A stretch of DNA of 64,000 bases from Methylobacterium sp. NMS14P (GCF_028583545.1 NZ_CP087106.1:620001-684000); one strand, 5' to 3'. Positions 28,306 to 38,762 are shown, counted from the first letter of the stretch. Program-made: numbers and translations. Notes: generated from the letters alone by a model not told the origin.

Positions 28306-30897
28306 TCAGCGGATCGAGGCGATGCCGTCGGCGGTGGTGGCGGTGCCGACGTTCTGGCGCAGGTCGGCCTCGCCCAGGGTCTTCAGCTCGACCCGCAGCA
28401 GCACCGTCTGGTTGCGCTCGCGCACGCCCGTCGCGGTGGCGATCGGCGAGTTGATGTAGTTCAGCGAGACGGTGGTGCACTCGTCCTGGTAGCCGCCGCC
28501 GAAGCTCGCGCCCGACAGGTAGAAGCGGCCCGGGTTCTGGTAGATCGGCACCGTCCCGATCGGGTTCGCCAGGTACGAGCTCAGCGCGTCCGTGTAGGTG
28601 TTGCGCACGTCGAGGTAGTGGGTCAGGTCGACGAGCAGCGAGCCCGACACGAACCAGTTCGGCGTGATGTTGTAGGTCGCGGTGGCGGTGATGCCCTCGC
28701 GGTAGTGGCTGTAGCCCAGCAGCGGCTGCGCCTCGTAGTACGAGTAGAAGGCCGAGACGGTGAGCGGCAGGAACGGCGCGAACCGCGCCGTCGCGCCGGT
28801 CTCGAACCGCGCCACGTGGAAGTCGGACTGGTTGAACCGGGCCCGGCTGATGAACGTGATGTTCTGGTTCGGCGAGACCTGGAAGCGGCCGACGAAGTCC
28901 GACCGCTGCGTCTCGAGCCCGGAATCGAGGCCGACATTGGCGATGTCGCCGCGGCGGAACGAGTTGACGCCGGCGAGCTGGATGGACTCGCCGAACAGCA
29001 CGTTCGCGTACCAGCCCGACGGGGTCACGACGGAGTACTGGCCGCCGAGGTTGGTGCGCACGCCCCCCTCGACCCGGTCGTAGCCCGAGAATTTGTCCCA
29101 CTCGAACAGCGAGGTGTCGTCGAAGACGAGGCTCTGCGCGTCCTCGTTCGGCAGGCGGCCGATCCGGGTCTCGGACGGGCGCGCGATGATCTGGCCGATC
29201 GGCTCGAGGGTGTGGACGCCGAGCGCGCCGAAATTGGCGACGAACGGGTAGCGGTAGTCGAGGCCGATCGCCGGCATGACCCGCCCGGCGAAGCCCTGGT
29301 CGACGTGGGCGACCTGCGGGACGAGGTCGTTCTGGTAGCCCGAGAAGCTCGTGCTGTTGAAGAACGCGTCCGTGCGCAGGTACGCGAAGGGCGTGAATTT
29401 CTGGCCCAGATCGTCGATGAAGCTGCGGCGCCAGGACAGCTCCGCGGAGGCGCGGGTGTTGGTGCCGGCCAGCCCGTCGATGGCGCACAGGCCGCGCTGG
29501 AAGACCGTGCAGGTCTGATAGAGCGGGAAGCTGACGCCGTTGACGCTCGGCGAGAACAGGTAGCTCGAGGTCCGCGGCAGGCCCTGGTACTGCGTGGTCT
29601 CGCGGGTCAGGCTCGTGATGTTCGCCTGGAAGCGCACCTCGCCGCCGATCTCCGAGGGGCCGTTGACCCGCTTGTCGTAGTCGATCACCGGCGCGACGAT
29701 CGGCTGCTGCTTCTGCCAGTCGAAGCTCGACAGGCCCTTGAAGTAGTAGCCCCGCGCCTCGAACCACGAGCGGTCGCCCTGGCCGATCAGGAACGCGGTC
29801 GAGGTCGCCTCGCGGAAATAGTCCGTGGTGATGTTCTGGTTGCGGATCCGGTAATTGTCGAGGAACCACTTGTCGGTGACGCCGACGAGGTCCCAGCCCG
29901 TGCGCCAGCGCGGGTTGATGTAGAACCGGCCCTGCGACTCGACCGAGCCGCGGAAGTCGCGCTCGCCGGCGCCGAGCGGGCTCGGCAGGAAGGCCGAGGG
30001 CGTCGTCTGCGAGATGCCCGAGAGGCGGATGTTGTAGAAGCCGTTATCGATCCGCTGGCGGAACTCGCCCTGCGCGAGCAGGCCCTGGCGGCTCAGCAGG
30101 GTCGGCGTCAGCGTCAGGTCGTAGTTCGGCGCGAGGTTGATGAAGTACGGGAGCGACACGCCGTTGCCGAGCGCCGTCGTCGTGATGAAGCGCGGCGTCA
30201 GGAAGCCGGTCTTGCGCTTCACCGTCGGATCCGGCGCCTCGAAATACGGCAGGTAGGCCACCGGGATGCCGGCGATCTCGAGCGTCGACTCGTCGAAGTA
30301 GACCGTGTGGGTCTCGTTGTCGTGGATGATCTTCTTCGCCTTGATCTGCCACAGCGGCGGCGTCTCAGGGTTGTCCTTGCACGGCTCGCAGGCCGTGTAG
30401 CTGCCGGACTCGAAGCTCGTCTGCTCGCCGTTCAGGCGCTCGGCCCGCGGCGCGGAGAACCGGGTTCGCACGGTCTCGAACTTGCGCTGGACCGTCTGCT
30501 GACCGCGGAAGGCGTCGACGAAACCGGTCTTGAAGTCGTCGGTGAGTTCCATGCGCGCGCCGGTCACGACGCCGCCATCGGCCTCGGTCAGGCGGACATT
30601 GCCCTCGGCGAAGACCCGGCCGGAATTCCGGTCGTAGCGCACGCGGTCGGCCTGCAGGGTCCGCGGGCCGTAATGAAGCTCGGCGTTGCCGCGGGCCGTC
30701 ACGGTGCCGTGGTCGTTGTCGTAGATCAGCTCGTCGGCCTCGACGAGGAGCTTGTCGCCGGGCTTGCCGGCCGCGACGGCGGGCAGGCCCTGTGCATGGG
30801 CGGACAGGCCCCCGGCCAGCGGCGCGGCGAGCGCCAGCGCGGCCCGGAAACCAGCCTTCCGCAGGATGTCGGCGACCTTACGCAACGCGCGTCCCAA
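28306..30897 (-). CDS. lptD: LPS assembly outer-membrane protein LptD
   Basis: An 863-residue outer-membrane beta-barrel with a periplasmic OstA/LptA-like jellyroll. A signal peptide (about 1-36, ending LSAHAQ) precedes the jellyroll domain (LVEADELIYDNDHGTVTARG in part: DELIYDNDHGTVTARGN). The cysteines used for LptD disulfides occur in YTACEPCKDNPETPPLW and near the C-terminus in GGYQDECTT. With LptE it inserts LPS delivered by LptB2FG-C-A. The only possible starts are TTG codons, at 30897 or 30885; an upstream TGA excludes longer versions, so translation initiation is non-canonical. Confidence 0.95.
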   Translation of the reverse strand: MGRALRKVADILRKAGFRAALALAAPLAGGLSAHAQGLPAVAAGKPGDKLLVEADELIYDNDHGTVTARGNAELHYGPRTLQADRVRYDRNSGRVFAEGNVRLTEADGGVVTGARMELTDDFKTGFVDAFRGQQTVQRKFETVRTRFSAPRAERLNGEQTSFESGSYTACEPCKDNPETPPLWQIKAKKIIHDNETHTVYFDESTLEIAGIPVAYLPYFEAPDPTVKRKTGFLTPRFITTTALGNGVSLPYFINLAPNYDLTLTPTLLSRQGLLAQGEFRQRIDNGFYNIRLSGISQTTPSAFLPSPLGAGERDFRGSVESQGRFYINPRWRTGWDLVGVTDKWFLDNYRIRNQNITTDYFREATSTAFLIGQGDRSWFEARGYYFKGLSSFDWQKQQPIVAPVIDYDKRVNGPSEIGGEVRFQANITSLTRETTQYQGLPRTSSYLFSPSVNGVSFPLYQTCTVFQRGLCAIDGLAGTNTRASAELSWRRSFIDDLGQKFTPFAYLRTDAFFNSTSFSGYQNDLVPQVAHVDQGFAGRVMPAIGLDYRYPFVANFGALGVHTLEPIGQIIARPSETRIGRLPNEDAQSLVFDDTSLFEWDKFSGYDRVEGGVRTNLGGQYSVVTPSGWYANVLFGESIQLAGVNSFRRGDIANVGLDSGLETQRSDFVGRFQVSPNQNITFISRARFNQSDFHVARFETGATARFAPFLPLTVSAFYSYYEAQPLLGYSHYREGITATATYNITPNWFVSGSLLVDLTHYLDVRNTYTDALSSYLANPIGTVPIYQNPGRFYLSGASFGGGYQDECTTVSLNYINSPIATATGVRERNQTVLLRVELKTLGEADLRQNVGTATTADGIASIR

Positions 30898-30962
30898 CCC
30901 CTGTGACGTCTGACGCCACCAACCTCAACACCCGTCTCCCGTCCCGCGAAGGATCGCGGAAG

Positions 30963-32054
30963 TCAGCCGTCTTCCTGGTACAGAAGCGTGAGCGTACCGA
31001 GAAGACTGCCTACCACGGCCGGGAACCAGGCCGCCACCGGTGCGGCGACGAGTCCGGATGCTCCGAGCCCCTCCATGACCTGTCGGACCACGTAGAGGGC
31101 GAAGCCGGCCGCGACGCCACCGAGGACGAGTTTACCGACACCACCAAAGCGGAAGAACCGTAAGGAAACGGTTGCGGCGACGATGACCATGGCCACGAAC
31201 AGCACCGGTCGCGCCCACAGGACATCGTACTGGAGACGGTACCGGGTGGCGTCCAAACCGGCCCGCTCGGTCCGCGCGATGGTTGTGGGAAGTTGCCAGA
31301 AAGGCACAGATTCCGGGGGGGTGAACCCCTGGCGCACCTGCGCGGGGTCGAGGTTCGAAGCGATCAGGTAGGTGTCGAACGACTCAGGCGGTGCGTCCGG
31401 TGTGAGAACGCGCACATCTGAGAGCTCCCAGTAGCCGTCGTGGAGCGTGGCGCGGGCCGCGACGAGCTGCTCGGCGAACTTGGCGGCCCCGTCGAAGGTG
31501 AAGACCGACACTCCCGCCAGGGTGGTCGTACCCTCGATGGCGGTCTCGGCGCGGAGGATCGCCTCGCCGTCGAGGCCCTTCTGGCGGATCCAGAGGTCCT
31601 TGCCCGAACTCGCCTTGGTGGATTTGGCGAAGATCTTCGCCTCGATCTCGGTGGAGCGCTGCTTCAGGATCGCCGAGACCGGGTTGTAGACGCCGACCGC
31701 CAGCGCGCCGAGGGCGAGGGCCACGAAGAAGCCGGGCTGCAGGAACTGCCAGGCCGAGATCCCGGCCGCGCGGGCGACCACCAGCTCCAGCTTGCGCGAC
31801 AGCTGGAGCAGGGCCGCCATGGAGCCGAACAGGACCGCGAAGGGCAGGACGCCCTCCGCCACCGCGGGGGTGCGGTAGAGCGAGAGCTGCGCCATCAGGC
31901 CCGCGGACGCGCCCTGGGCCTCGCCGGCGCGGCGGAGCAGCTCGACGAAGTCCAGGGTGTAGACCAGCGCGAACACGGTGACGAAGACGCCGAGCACCGT
32001 GCGGAGGAACCGGGCGGCGAAGTACCGCCCGAGGGTGAGGCCGATCAGCATCAT
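30963..32054 (-). CDS. lptG: LPS export ABC transporter permease LptG
   Basis: A 363-residue inner-membrane permease of the LptB2FG complex that extracts LPS from the inner membrane. It has three N-terminal hydrophobic segments (about 13-35, 60-80, 98-120), a periplasmic beta-jellyroll domain (about 130-265) and three C-terminal segments (about 275-355), the YjgP/YjgQ layout. Two consecutive ATG codons occur at the start. It begins five bases after the lptF stop, as expected of an lptF-lptG pair. Confidence 0.96.
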   Translation of the reverse strand: MMLIGLTLGRYFAARFLRTVLGVFVTVFALVYTLDFVELLRRAGEAQGASAGLMAQLSLYRTPAVAEGVLPFAVLFGSMAALLQLSRKLELVVARAAGISAWQFLQPGFFVALALGALAVGVYNPVSAILKQRSTEIEAKIFAKSTKASSGKDLWIRQKGLDGEAILRAETAIEGTTTLAGVSVFTFDGAAKFAEQLVAARATLHDGYWELSDVRVLTPDAPPESFDTYLIASNLDPAQVRQGFTPPESVPFWQLPTTIARTERAGLDATRYRLQYDVLWARPVLFVAMVIVAATVSLRFFRFGGVGKLVLGGVAAGFALYVVRQVMEGLGASGLVAAPVAAWFPAVVGSLLGTLTLLYQEDG

Positions 32055-32059
32055 CGGAG

Positions 32060-33220
32060 TCAGGCCGCCGGCGCGAGGCGCGGGCCGCGGAACCGGCCGC
32101 GCACGGCGCGGGCCAGGGCGGCGTTGAACGCGCGCACCCGGGGTCCGTAGAAGATGAGAAAGCTCGACAGGAGGATCGCGAGCAGCGGCACGCCGTAGAC
32201 CGCCAGGACCGCCGCGGGGCTGCGCGCGGCGGCGCTGACCGCCGCGAAGCCGCCGATCCGCAGGGCCACGACCGCCACGATCGCGCCCGCGATGGCGACG
32301 CCGCGCCCCTGCCGGGTGGTGCGGGGATCGCCCAGAGCCGCGAAGGCGATGAAGACCAGGGCCAGCGGGTAGAGGCAGGCTGAGAGCCGGTCGTGCAGCT
32401 CGGCTCGGAACCGGCCCCTCTGCAGCTTGTAATAGCCCTCTGTCGTGTCAGGGAACAGGAGCTGCGCCGTCGAGCGCTCGCGCGGCTTGTAGATCGTGTC
32501 GGAATCCGGCGGTGCGAAGGCCGCGAGGTCGATCGTGTAGCGCTCGAAGGTCAGGATCGAGGAATCGCGCGAGTCCTTCTGCTGCTGGTGGACGCTGCCG
32601 TTCTCCAGGATCAGGTAGCTCTGGCCGTCCACGTCGACCGCGTTGCCGCGCTCGGCGAGGTAGACTTTGGTCTTCCCGGCCTCGCGCCGGTCCTGGATGA
32701 ACAGCCCCTTGAGGGTGCCGCCCGGTCCGCGCTCGCGGAAGTGGAAGGTGATGCCGTTGTCGAGCTGGGTGAACTGCCCTTCCTTGACGACGTTCGCGAT
32801 GAAGTCGCCGCGCACCCGGGTGATCACGTCGCGCAGCTCCTGGAAGCTCGCCGGCATCACCACCACGACCAGGAAGCCCACCAGGAAGCTGACGAACAGC
32901 GCCAGGGTGAGGAAGGGCCGCAGCAGCGAGCGCGGCGGCATCCCGGCCGCCGACATGACGATCAGCTCGGAATCGCCGTTCAACTTGTTGAGCGCGTAGA
33001 TCGTGCCGATGAACAGCGCGACGGGCGCGATGACCACGACGAGGGTCGGCAGCGACAGGCCCGTGACGAAGAGGAAGACCAGCAGCGTCTGGCCCTTGGC
33101 TGTCACCAGATCGAGCTCGCGCAGGGCCTGCGTCAGCCAGATGGTGCCCGTCAGCCCGATCAGGCAGGCCAGGGTGGCGCCCAGGGCGATCCGAAAGATG
33201 TAGCGCTCGATCTGCCTCAT
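32060..33220 (-). CDS. lptF: LPS export ABC transporter permease LptF
   Basis: A 386-residue partner permease of LptG with the same six-segment, central jellyroll architecture. It starts MRQIERYIFRIALGATLACL, typical of alphaproteobacterial LptF; the coupling region ALNKLNGDSELIVMSAAGMP contacts the LptB ATPase. I chose the ATG at 33220 because it begins at the conserved first transmembrane region, although the frame stays open far upstream. It heads the leftward LPS operon and is divergent from pepA across 184 bases. Confidence 0.97.
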   Translation of the reverse strand: MRQIERYIFRIALGATLACLIGLTGTIWLTQALRELDLVTAKGQTLLVFLFVTGLSLPTLVVVIAPVALFIGTIYALNKLNGDSELIVMSAAGMPPRSLLRPFLTLALFVSFLVGFLVVVVMPASFQELRDVITRVRGDFIANVVKEGQFTQLDNGITFHFRERGPGGTLKGLFIQDRREAGKTKVYLAERGNAVDVDGQSYLILENGSVHQQQKDSRDSSILTFERYTIDLAAFAPPDSDTIYKPRERSTAQLLFPDTTEGYYKLQRGRFRAELHDRLSACLYPLALVFIAFAALGDPRTTRQGRGVAIAGAIVAVVALRIGGFAAVSAAARSPAAVLAVYGVPLLAILLSSFLIFYGPRVRAFNAALARAVRGRFRGPRLAPAA

Positions 33221-33404
33221 CGGCCCGGCAGTCCCGCTCGTCCTCTCGCGCCCTCGGGTCGGCAGGGACCCGACAAAAGGGGCGATTCCAGGGCTGTCAC
33301 GCCGCGTTGCGTTCTCCGTCTCAGCGGCTACACAGGGCGAATGGCCCGGGCGTCGGCGCGCGGGTGCGTAGTACGGCTCCGGGATAACGGGCAGGGCGAC
33401 GAGT

Positions 33405-34916
33405 ATGGCGGACGGTATCGAGATCGGTTTCGGCCCCCTGGAGCAGAGCGGCCAGGGCCCCGGCGGATCCGGCGATCTCGTGGTCTTCGTCGGCGACGAC
33501 CTGTCGCTCGGGTCGGCGGCCCGCGAGGCGCTGGGCGCCTCCGGGGCGGATCTCGTGGCCCGTGCGGCGGCCTCCGAGAAGTTCAAGGGCCGCTCGCTCA
33601 GCGCACTGTCCCTGCCGGCCCCTGCGGGCGTCGGCGCCGACCGCCTCGTCGTCGTGGGCCTCGGCTCCGAGAAGGACCGCGCCAAGACCGACTGGCCGGC
33701 GCTCGGCGGCTTCACCGCCAGCAAGGTTGCGGGGCGGACCGCCCGGGTGGTGCTCGACTGGCCCGGCGCGACGGTCACGGCGGCCCAGGCCGGCGAGTTC
33801 GCCCTCGGCGCGCGCCTGCGGACCTACGCGTTCGACCGCTACAAGACCAAGAAGAAGCCAGACGCCGACGACAAGTCCGTCACCGCGCTGACCCTGCTGC
33901 TCGCCGATCACGGCGCGGCCGGCCGCGAGGGCGAGGGCGCCCGGAGCCTGTCCGACGGCGTGATCCTGGCCCGCGACCTCGTGAACGAGCCGCCGAACGT
34001 GCTCTTCCCGGCCGAATTCGCCCGCCGCGCCTCGGACCTCGCCAAGCTCGGCGTCGAGATCGAGGTCCTGGAGCCGGCCCGGATGCGCGAACTCGGCATG
34101 GGCGCGCTGCTCGCGGTGGCGCAGGGCTCGGCCCGGGAGCCGCGGATCGTGATCATGCGCTGGAACGGCGGCCCCGCCGCCGAGGCGCCCGTGGCCCTCA
34201 TCGGCAAGGGCGTCGTGTTCGATTCCGGCGGCGTCTCGATCAAGCCGGGCGGCGGCATGGAGGACATGAAGGGCGACATGGGCGGCGCCGCCGCCGTGGT
34301 CGGCGCGCTCCACACGCTGGCCGCCCGCAAGGCGCGCTGCAACGTGGTCGGAGCCATCGGCATCGTGGAGAACATGCCGGACGGCAACTCGTACCGCCCC
34401 TCCGACATCCTGACCTCCATGTCCGGCCAGACCATCGAGGTGATCAACACCGACGCCGAGGGGCGGCTGGTGCTGGCCGACGTGATCACCCACGTCATCC
34501 GCAGCACCAAGCCCAAGGCGATCGTCGACCTCGCGACGCTGACCGGCGCGATCATCGTGGCGCTGGGCCAGGACATCGCCGGCATGTTCTCGAACGACGA
34601 CACGCTGGCGGGCAACATCCACGCCGCCGGCGAGGCGACCGGCGAGAAGGTGTGGCGGATGCCGCTGATCCCCGCCTACGACAAGGCGATCGATTCCAAG
34701 TTCGCCGACATGAAGAACACCGGCGGCCGCCACGGCGGCGCCGCCACCGCGGCCTCGTTCATCAAGCGCTACGTCGAGGACGTGCCGTGGGCGCATCTCG
34801 ACATCGCCGGCGTCGCGATGTCGTCGAACGCCAGCGAGATCAACCGCAGCTGGGGCGCCGGCTGGGGCGTGCGCCTCCTCGACCGGCTGATCCGCGACCA
34901 TTACGAGGCCCGCTGA
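33405..34916 (+). CDS. pepA: Leucyl aminopeptidase (M17)
   Basis: A 503-residue cytosolic, two-metal aminopeptidase that trims N-terminal residues from peptides. The metal and catalytic motifs are complete: [19 protein letters not shown] (about 269-287), [21 protein letters not shown] (about 349-360) and [11 protein letters not shown]. Length is normal for PepA. It is divergent from lptF, an arrangement common in Gammaproteobacteria and alphaproteobacteria; the usual downstream holC (DNA polymerase III chi) is not here, being replaced by a membrane protein gene. Confidence 0.98.
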   Translation: MADGIEIGFGPLEQSGQGPGGSGDLVVFVGDDLSLGSAAREALGASGADLVARAAASEKFKGRSLSALSLPAPAGVGADRLVVVGLGSEKDRAKTDWPALGGFTASKVAGRTARVVLDWPGATVTAAQAGEFALGARLRTYAFDRYKTKKKPDADDKSVTALTLLLADHGAAGREGEGARSLSDGVILARDLVNEPPNVLFPAEFARRASDLAKLGVEIEVLEPARMRELGMGALLAVAQGSAREPRIVIMRWNGGPAAEAPVALIGKGVVFDSGGVSIKPGGGMEDMKGDMGGAAAVVGALHTLAARKARCNVVGAIGIVENMPDGNSYRPSDILTSMSGQTIEVINTDAEGRLVLADVITHVIRSTKPKAIVDLATLTGAIIVALGQDIAGMFSNDDTLAGNIHAAGEATGEKVWRMPLIPAYDKAIDSKFADMKNTGGRHGGAATAASFIKRYVEDVPWAHLDIAGVAMSSNASEINRSWGAGWGVRLLDRLIRDHYEAR

Positions 34917-34965
34917 GGCGGCCGCGGCTTTCCTGACGCCGCGCGCCTTTCCGGGTGATCTCAGC

Positions 34966-35697
34966 ATGGCCGCACACGCCAACGCCGCGCTCGACCGGGT
35001 CGGCCCGGGCGCCGGGACGTCCGGAGGCCGCGTCGGCGGCCTCCTGGCGGCCGCGGGGCCGATCCTCGCCATGCTGGCCGCCCTGGCGCTCGTCGCGGCG
35101 ACCGGCCTGAGCCAGCGCGACGCCGTGCCGGAAGCGCTCGAGCCCTGGATCTTCGGCTACTTCATCGGCCGCTACCCGCTCTTCGCCTTCGCGCTGGTCT
35201 ACGGGCTCGGCCACCTCGCGCGGGTGGCGACGGGCCCGGGCCCGGCCTCCGCGCCGCGCCGGATCGTGTTCGGCCTCGCGGGCGCGGCCGCGCTCCTCGC
35301 CGCCGGTCTCTACCCGACCTTCGGCGGCCTCGTCCTGCGCGGCGCCTTCGCGACCGGCGGCATGGCCTTCCTCACTCACCAGCCCCTGTGGCTGGCCTAC
35401 GGGCTCGGCGCCGCCGTGGGCGCCCTGATGTTCGGCGGCGTCCTCGGCCTGTTCGCGGTCGCGGCCAACCGCCCCCTGCGGCCGCGGCTGCGCCGGATCG
35501 GGTACGGGGTGCTCGCCTTCCTGGCCCTGTGGCTCGGCGCGGTCCTGATCGGCCTCGCCGGCGACCTGGGCGTCGGCCCGTGGCCCCGGCGGGCGATGCG
35601 GCCGGAGGAGGCGGCGCTCGCCGCCGGCCTGCTGATCGCCGCGGCGCTGCCCCACACCGCGCTGGCGACATTGCGCCGGCATCGTCCGGCCCTCTGA
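34966..35697 (+). CDS. Hypothetical inner-membrane protein
   Basis: A 243-residue protein that I do not recognise. It has roughly six hydrophobic segments (about 24-46, 63-82, 103-125, 140-160, 172-195 and 210-230) separated by short arginine-rich loops consistent with an inner-membrane protein with cytoplasmic positive loops. There is no clear catalytic motif. It starts 49 bases after pepA on the same strand and may be co-transcribed with it. Confidence 0.75.
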   Translation: MAAHANAALDRVGPGAGTSGGRVGGLLAAAGPILAMLAALALVAATGLSQRDAVPEALEPWIFGYFIGRYPLFAFALVYGLGHLARVATGPGPASAPRRIVFGLAGAAALLAAGLYPTFGGLVLRGAFATGGMAFLTHQPLWLAYGLGAAVGALMFGGVLGLFAVAANRPLRPRLRRIGYGVLAFLALWLGAVLIGLAGDLGVGPWPRRAMRPEEAALAAGLLIAAALPHTALATLRRHRPAL

Positions 35698-35796
35698 GCC
35701 CCCTGCCTTGCGGGCCGGCCTCCGTTCCCGCAGAGTCGGCGCGACAGGCGTTGCGGGACTCGGCCTCCGAGAGTCGGGCCCGCGGGAGGCATCGCG

Positions 35797-37551
35797 ATGC
35801 GTGAGGCGAACGTGATGGAGCACGGCGCTCGAGCCGCCACGGCCGGAGCGATGCCGGCCGCGCCGGTCGACGGGGCCTCCGACCGGCCCTGGCTGCCCTA
35901 TTATCCGGCCGGCGTTCCGACCGAGATCGACGTCGCGGGCCTCGGCACCCTGGTCGACCTGTTCGAGACCAGCGTGACCGCCTTCGCGGGCCGGCCGGCG
36001 ATGCTGTGCTTCGGCTCGACCATGACCTACGCGACCCTCGGGCAGCAGGCGCGCGACCTCGCCGCCTGGCTGCGCGGGCAGGGCCTGGCGAAGGGTGACC
36101 GCGTCGCGATCATGCTGCCGAACGTCCCCGCCTACGCGGTGGCGATCTTCGGCGTCCTCCTCGCGGGCGGGACGGTGGTCAACACCAACCCGCTCTACAC
36201 GCCCCGGGAATGCGTGCAGCAGATCAACGATTCCGGCGCGCGGATCCTGATCGTCCTGGAGAATTTCGGCGCCACCATCGCCGCCGCACTGCCGGACGTG
36301 GCGCTGGAGCGGGTCGTCCTCGTGGGTCCGGGCGACGGGCTCGGGCTGAAGGGACAGGTGATCAACCTCGCGAGCCGGCACGTCCGCAAGGCGGTGCCGC
36401 CGTTCCGCCTGCCGGACGGCCTCGCGATCCCCTTCGCCACCGTGCTCCGGCAGGGCCGAACGATGCCGCGCGTGTCCGCGGCGGTCGACCCGGAGGATCT
36501 CGCCTTCCTGCAATATACCGGGGGCACCACGGGCATCGCCAAGGCGGCGATGCTGAGCCACCGCAACATCATGGCGAATGTCGAGCAGTCGCAGCTCTGG
36601 TTCAACTCGAAGGATCCGAGCGTCGCGCGCTGCGTGGTCACGGCGCTGCCGCTCTACCACATCTTCGCGCTCACCGCGTGCTTCTTCCAGTTCATGCGCA
36701 GCGGCGGCTCCTGCCTGCTGATCCCCAATCCGCGCGACTGCGACGGCATGGTCAAGACGCTGAGCCGCACGCGCTTCACCCACCTGATGGGCGTGAACAC
36801 CCTGTTCAACGTGCTGATCAACCATCCGAAGATCGGCACGGTGGATTTCGCCCACCTCGATTTCGTGGTCGGCGGCGGCACGGCCGTCCAGCGCGCCGTG
36901 GCCGAGCGCTGGAAGGCCCTGACCGGCAACACGATCATCGAGGGCTACGGCCTGTCGGAGACCTCGCCGGTCGTGTGCGTCAACCCGCGGGGCATGCGCG
37001 ACTTCTCCGGCACGATCGGCTACCCGCTGCCCTCCACGGAGGTCTCGATCCGCGACATCTCCGGCCAGCCCCTCCCGAACGGGCAGCCGGGCGAGATCTG
37101 CGTGCGCGGCCCGCAGGTGATGCGCGGTTACTGGAACCGGCCGGAGGAGACCGCCCGGGCGATGACCGCGGACGGGTTCTTCCGGACGGGCGACGTCGCC
37201 ATCCTGCAGGCGGACGGCCAGGTCCGGATCGTGGATCGGATGAAGGACATGATCCTCGTCTCCGGATTCAACGTCTATCCGAACGAGGTCGAGGACGTGC
37301 TGGCGGCCCACCCGGCCGTGCTCGAATGCGCGGTGGTCGGCGCGCCGAGCGAGGAGACCGGCGAGATGGTCGTGGCCCACGTGGTCCTGAAGGACACGTC
37401 GGTCTCCACCGATGCCCTGCGGGCGCACGCGCGCACCCAGCTCACCGGCTACAAGGTGCCCCGCCGCGTGGTGCTCCACGAGACCCTGCCGAAGACCAAT
37501 GTCGGCAAGGTGCTGCGGCGGATGCTGCGCGACGAGACGCCGCCGGGCTGA
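35797..37551 (+). CDS. Long-chain fatty acid--CoA ligase (FadD-type)
   Basis: A 584-residue AMP-forming acyl-CoA synthetase. Motifs in order: FLQYTGGTTGIAKAAMLSHRN (ATP loop, given in part as QYTGGTTGIAKAAML, about 237-251), EGYGLSETSP (about 382), RTGDVAILQADG and the C-terminal catalytic lysine in LPKTNVGKVLRRMLRD. This order and the LPNVPAYAVAIFGVLLAG segment match FadD-like ligases that activate medium- to long-chain fatty acids for degradation or lipid synthesis. The ATG at 35797 follows GGGAGG by seven bases. It stands alone on the plus strand. Confidence 0.95.
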   Translation: MREANVMEHGARAATAGAMPAAPVDGASDRPWLPYYPAGVPTEIDVAGLGTLVDLFETSVTAFAGRPAMLCFGSTMTYATLGQQARDLAAWLRGQGLAKGDRVAIMLPNVPAYAVAIFGVLLAGGTVVNTNPLYTPRECVQQINDSGARILIVLENFGATIAAALPDVALERVVLVGPGDGLGLKGQVINLASRHVRKAVPPFRLPDGLAIPFATVLRQGRTMPRVSAAVDPEDLAFLQYTGGTTGIAKAAMLSHRNIMANVEQSQLWFNSKDPSVARCVVTALPLYHIFALTACFFQFMRSGGSCLLIPNPRDCDGMVKTLSRTRFTHLMGVNTLFNVLINHPKIGTVDFAHLDFVVGGGTAVQRAVAERWKALTGNTIIEGYGLSETSPVVCVNPRGMRDFSGTIGYPLPSTEVSIRDISGQPLPNGQPGEICVRGPQVMRGYWNRPEETARAMTADGFFRTGDVAILQADGQVRIVDRMKDMILVSGFNVYPNEVEDVLAAHPAVLECAVVGAPSEETGEMVVAHVVLKDTSVSTDALRAHARTQLTGYKVPRRVVLHETLPKTNVGKVLRRMLRDETPPG

Positions 37552-37712
37552 GCGCGGCCCGCGCGGCGGAGGACGGCCTGCGTCCCGGTGCCGCTCACGG
37601 GCGGCGTAACCCCTGCGCGCCGTTCGCCGAAAGGTGAGGCTGCGGCGCTTGCGCCCCTGTCGGCCCCGGCCGATCTGTGGGTTGTGCGCGCAGGAGATCC
37701 GAGGAGACGGCC

Positions 37713-38666
37713 ATGTTGATCAAGCGCAGGCGCGGGTGGGAGATTCCGGAACATCTGGCGACGCCGGAGGCCGTCTTCCTCAACCGGCGCGCCCTGATCG
37801 GCGGCGCGGCCGGTTTCGCGGCCGGCTCGCTCCTGGGCGGACGCGCGGCCTGGGCGGCCGCGGGCGACCAGCCGCTCTACCCGGCGCCGCAGAACCCCGC
37901 CTACACGCTCGATCGCCCGCTGACTCCGGAGCGCTTCAGCGCCGACTACAACAATTTCTACGAGTTCGGCACGTCGAAGACGGTGCTACCGGCGGCCAAC
38001 GCCCTCAAGACGCAGCCCTGGACCCTGAAGATCGACGGCCTCGTGGAGAAGCCGTTCGAGATCGGCGTCGACGACCTGATCCGGAAGGTCGGCCTTGAGG
38101 AGCGGCTCTACCGTCACCGCTGCGTCGAGGCGTGGTCGATGGCGGTGCCATGGACCGGCTTCCCGCTGGCGAAGCTGGTGGCGCTCGCCAAGCCCACCTC
38201 CGGCGCGAAGTACATCCGCTTCGAGACCTTCATGGACAAGGCGATGGCGCCCGGCCAGCGGGCCTTCTTCTACCCCTGGCCGTACACCGAGGGCCTGACC
38301 CTCGCGGAGGCCGGCAACGACCTCGCCTTCATGGTGACGGGGATCTACGGCAAGCCGCTGCCGAACCAGTTCGGTGCGCCGATCCGCGTCGCGGTGCCGT
38401 GGAAATACGGGTTCAAGTCGGCCAAGTCGCTGGTGAAGATCTCGTTCACCGCCGATCGGCCGAAGACCTTCTGGGAGGGGCTGCAGGCGTCCGAGTACGG
38501 CTTCTGGGCCAACGTAAACCCGGCCGTGCCGCACCCGCGCTGGAGCCAGGCGACCGAGCGCGTCCTCGGCACCGACCAGCGGGTGCCGACGCTGATCTAC
38601 AACGGCTACGGCGAGCAGGTCGCCGGCCTCTACAAGGGCCTCGAGGGCGAGCGCCTGTTCGTCTGA
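37713..38666 (+). CDS. msrP: Protein-methionine-sulfoxide reductase catalytic subunit MsrP
   Basis: A 317-residue periplasmic molybdoenzyme of the sulfite-oxidase fold that repairs oxidised methionines in envelope proteins. A Tat signal is present (NRRALIGGAAGFAAG, arginines 25-26), and the molybdenum-ligating cysteine is Cys137 in RHRCVEAWSM. PWKYGFKSAKSLVKI and the C-terminal NGYGEQVAGLYKGLEGERLF are typical of MsrP/YedY. The heme-containing membrane partner MsrQ normally follows, but here the next gene is an unrelated convergent one, so the electron donor must be encoded elsewhere. The ATG at 37713 has GAGGAGA upstream. Confidence 0.96.
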   Translation: MLIKRRRGWEIPEHLATPEAVFLNRRALIGGAAGFAAGSLLGGRAAWAAAGDQPLYPAPQNPAYTLDRPLTPERFSADYNNFYEFGTSKTVLPAANALKTQPWTLKIDGLVEKPFEIGVDDLIRKVGLEERLYRHRCVEAWSMAVPWTGFPLAKLVALAKPTSGAKYIRFETFMDKAMAPGQRAFFYPWPYTEGLTLAEAGNDLAFMVTGIYGKPLPNQFGAPIRVAVPWKYGFKSAKSLVKISFTADRPKTFWEGLQASEYGFWANVNPAVPHPRWSQATERVLGTDQRVPTLIYNGYGEQVAGLYKGLEGERLFV

Positions 38667-38762
38667 GCGCGGACCTGTGGGAGCCGCGCCGGCGCTGGCG
38701 TGGCTCCCGTCGCGACGGCGCGGCCCCAGCGCCGCCCCGCCATCCCGTCGGCCGCCCGCACC

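Noticed and set aside
32393..34936. A long plus-strand frame spanning the lptF antisense and pepA in another frame
   Set aside because: It crosses two well-supported genes in wrong frames and has arginine-rich composition.
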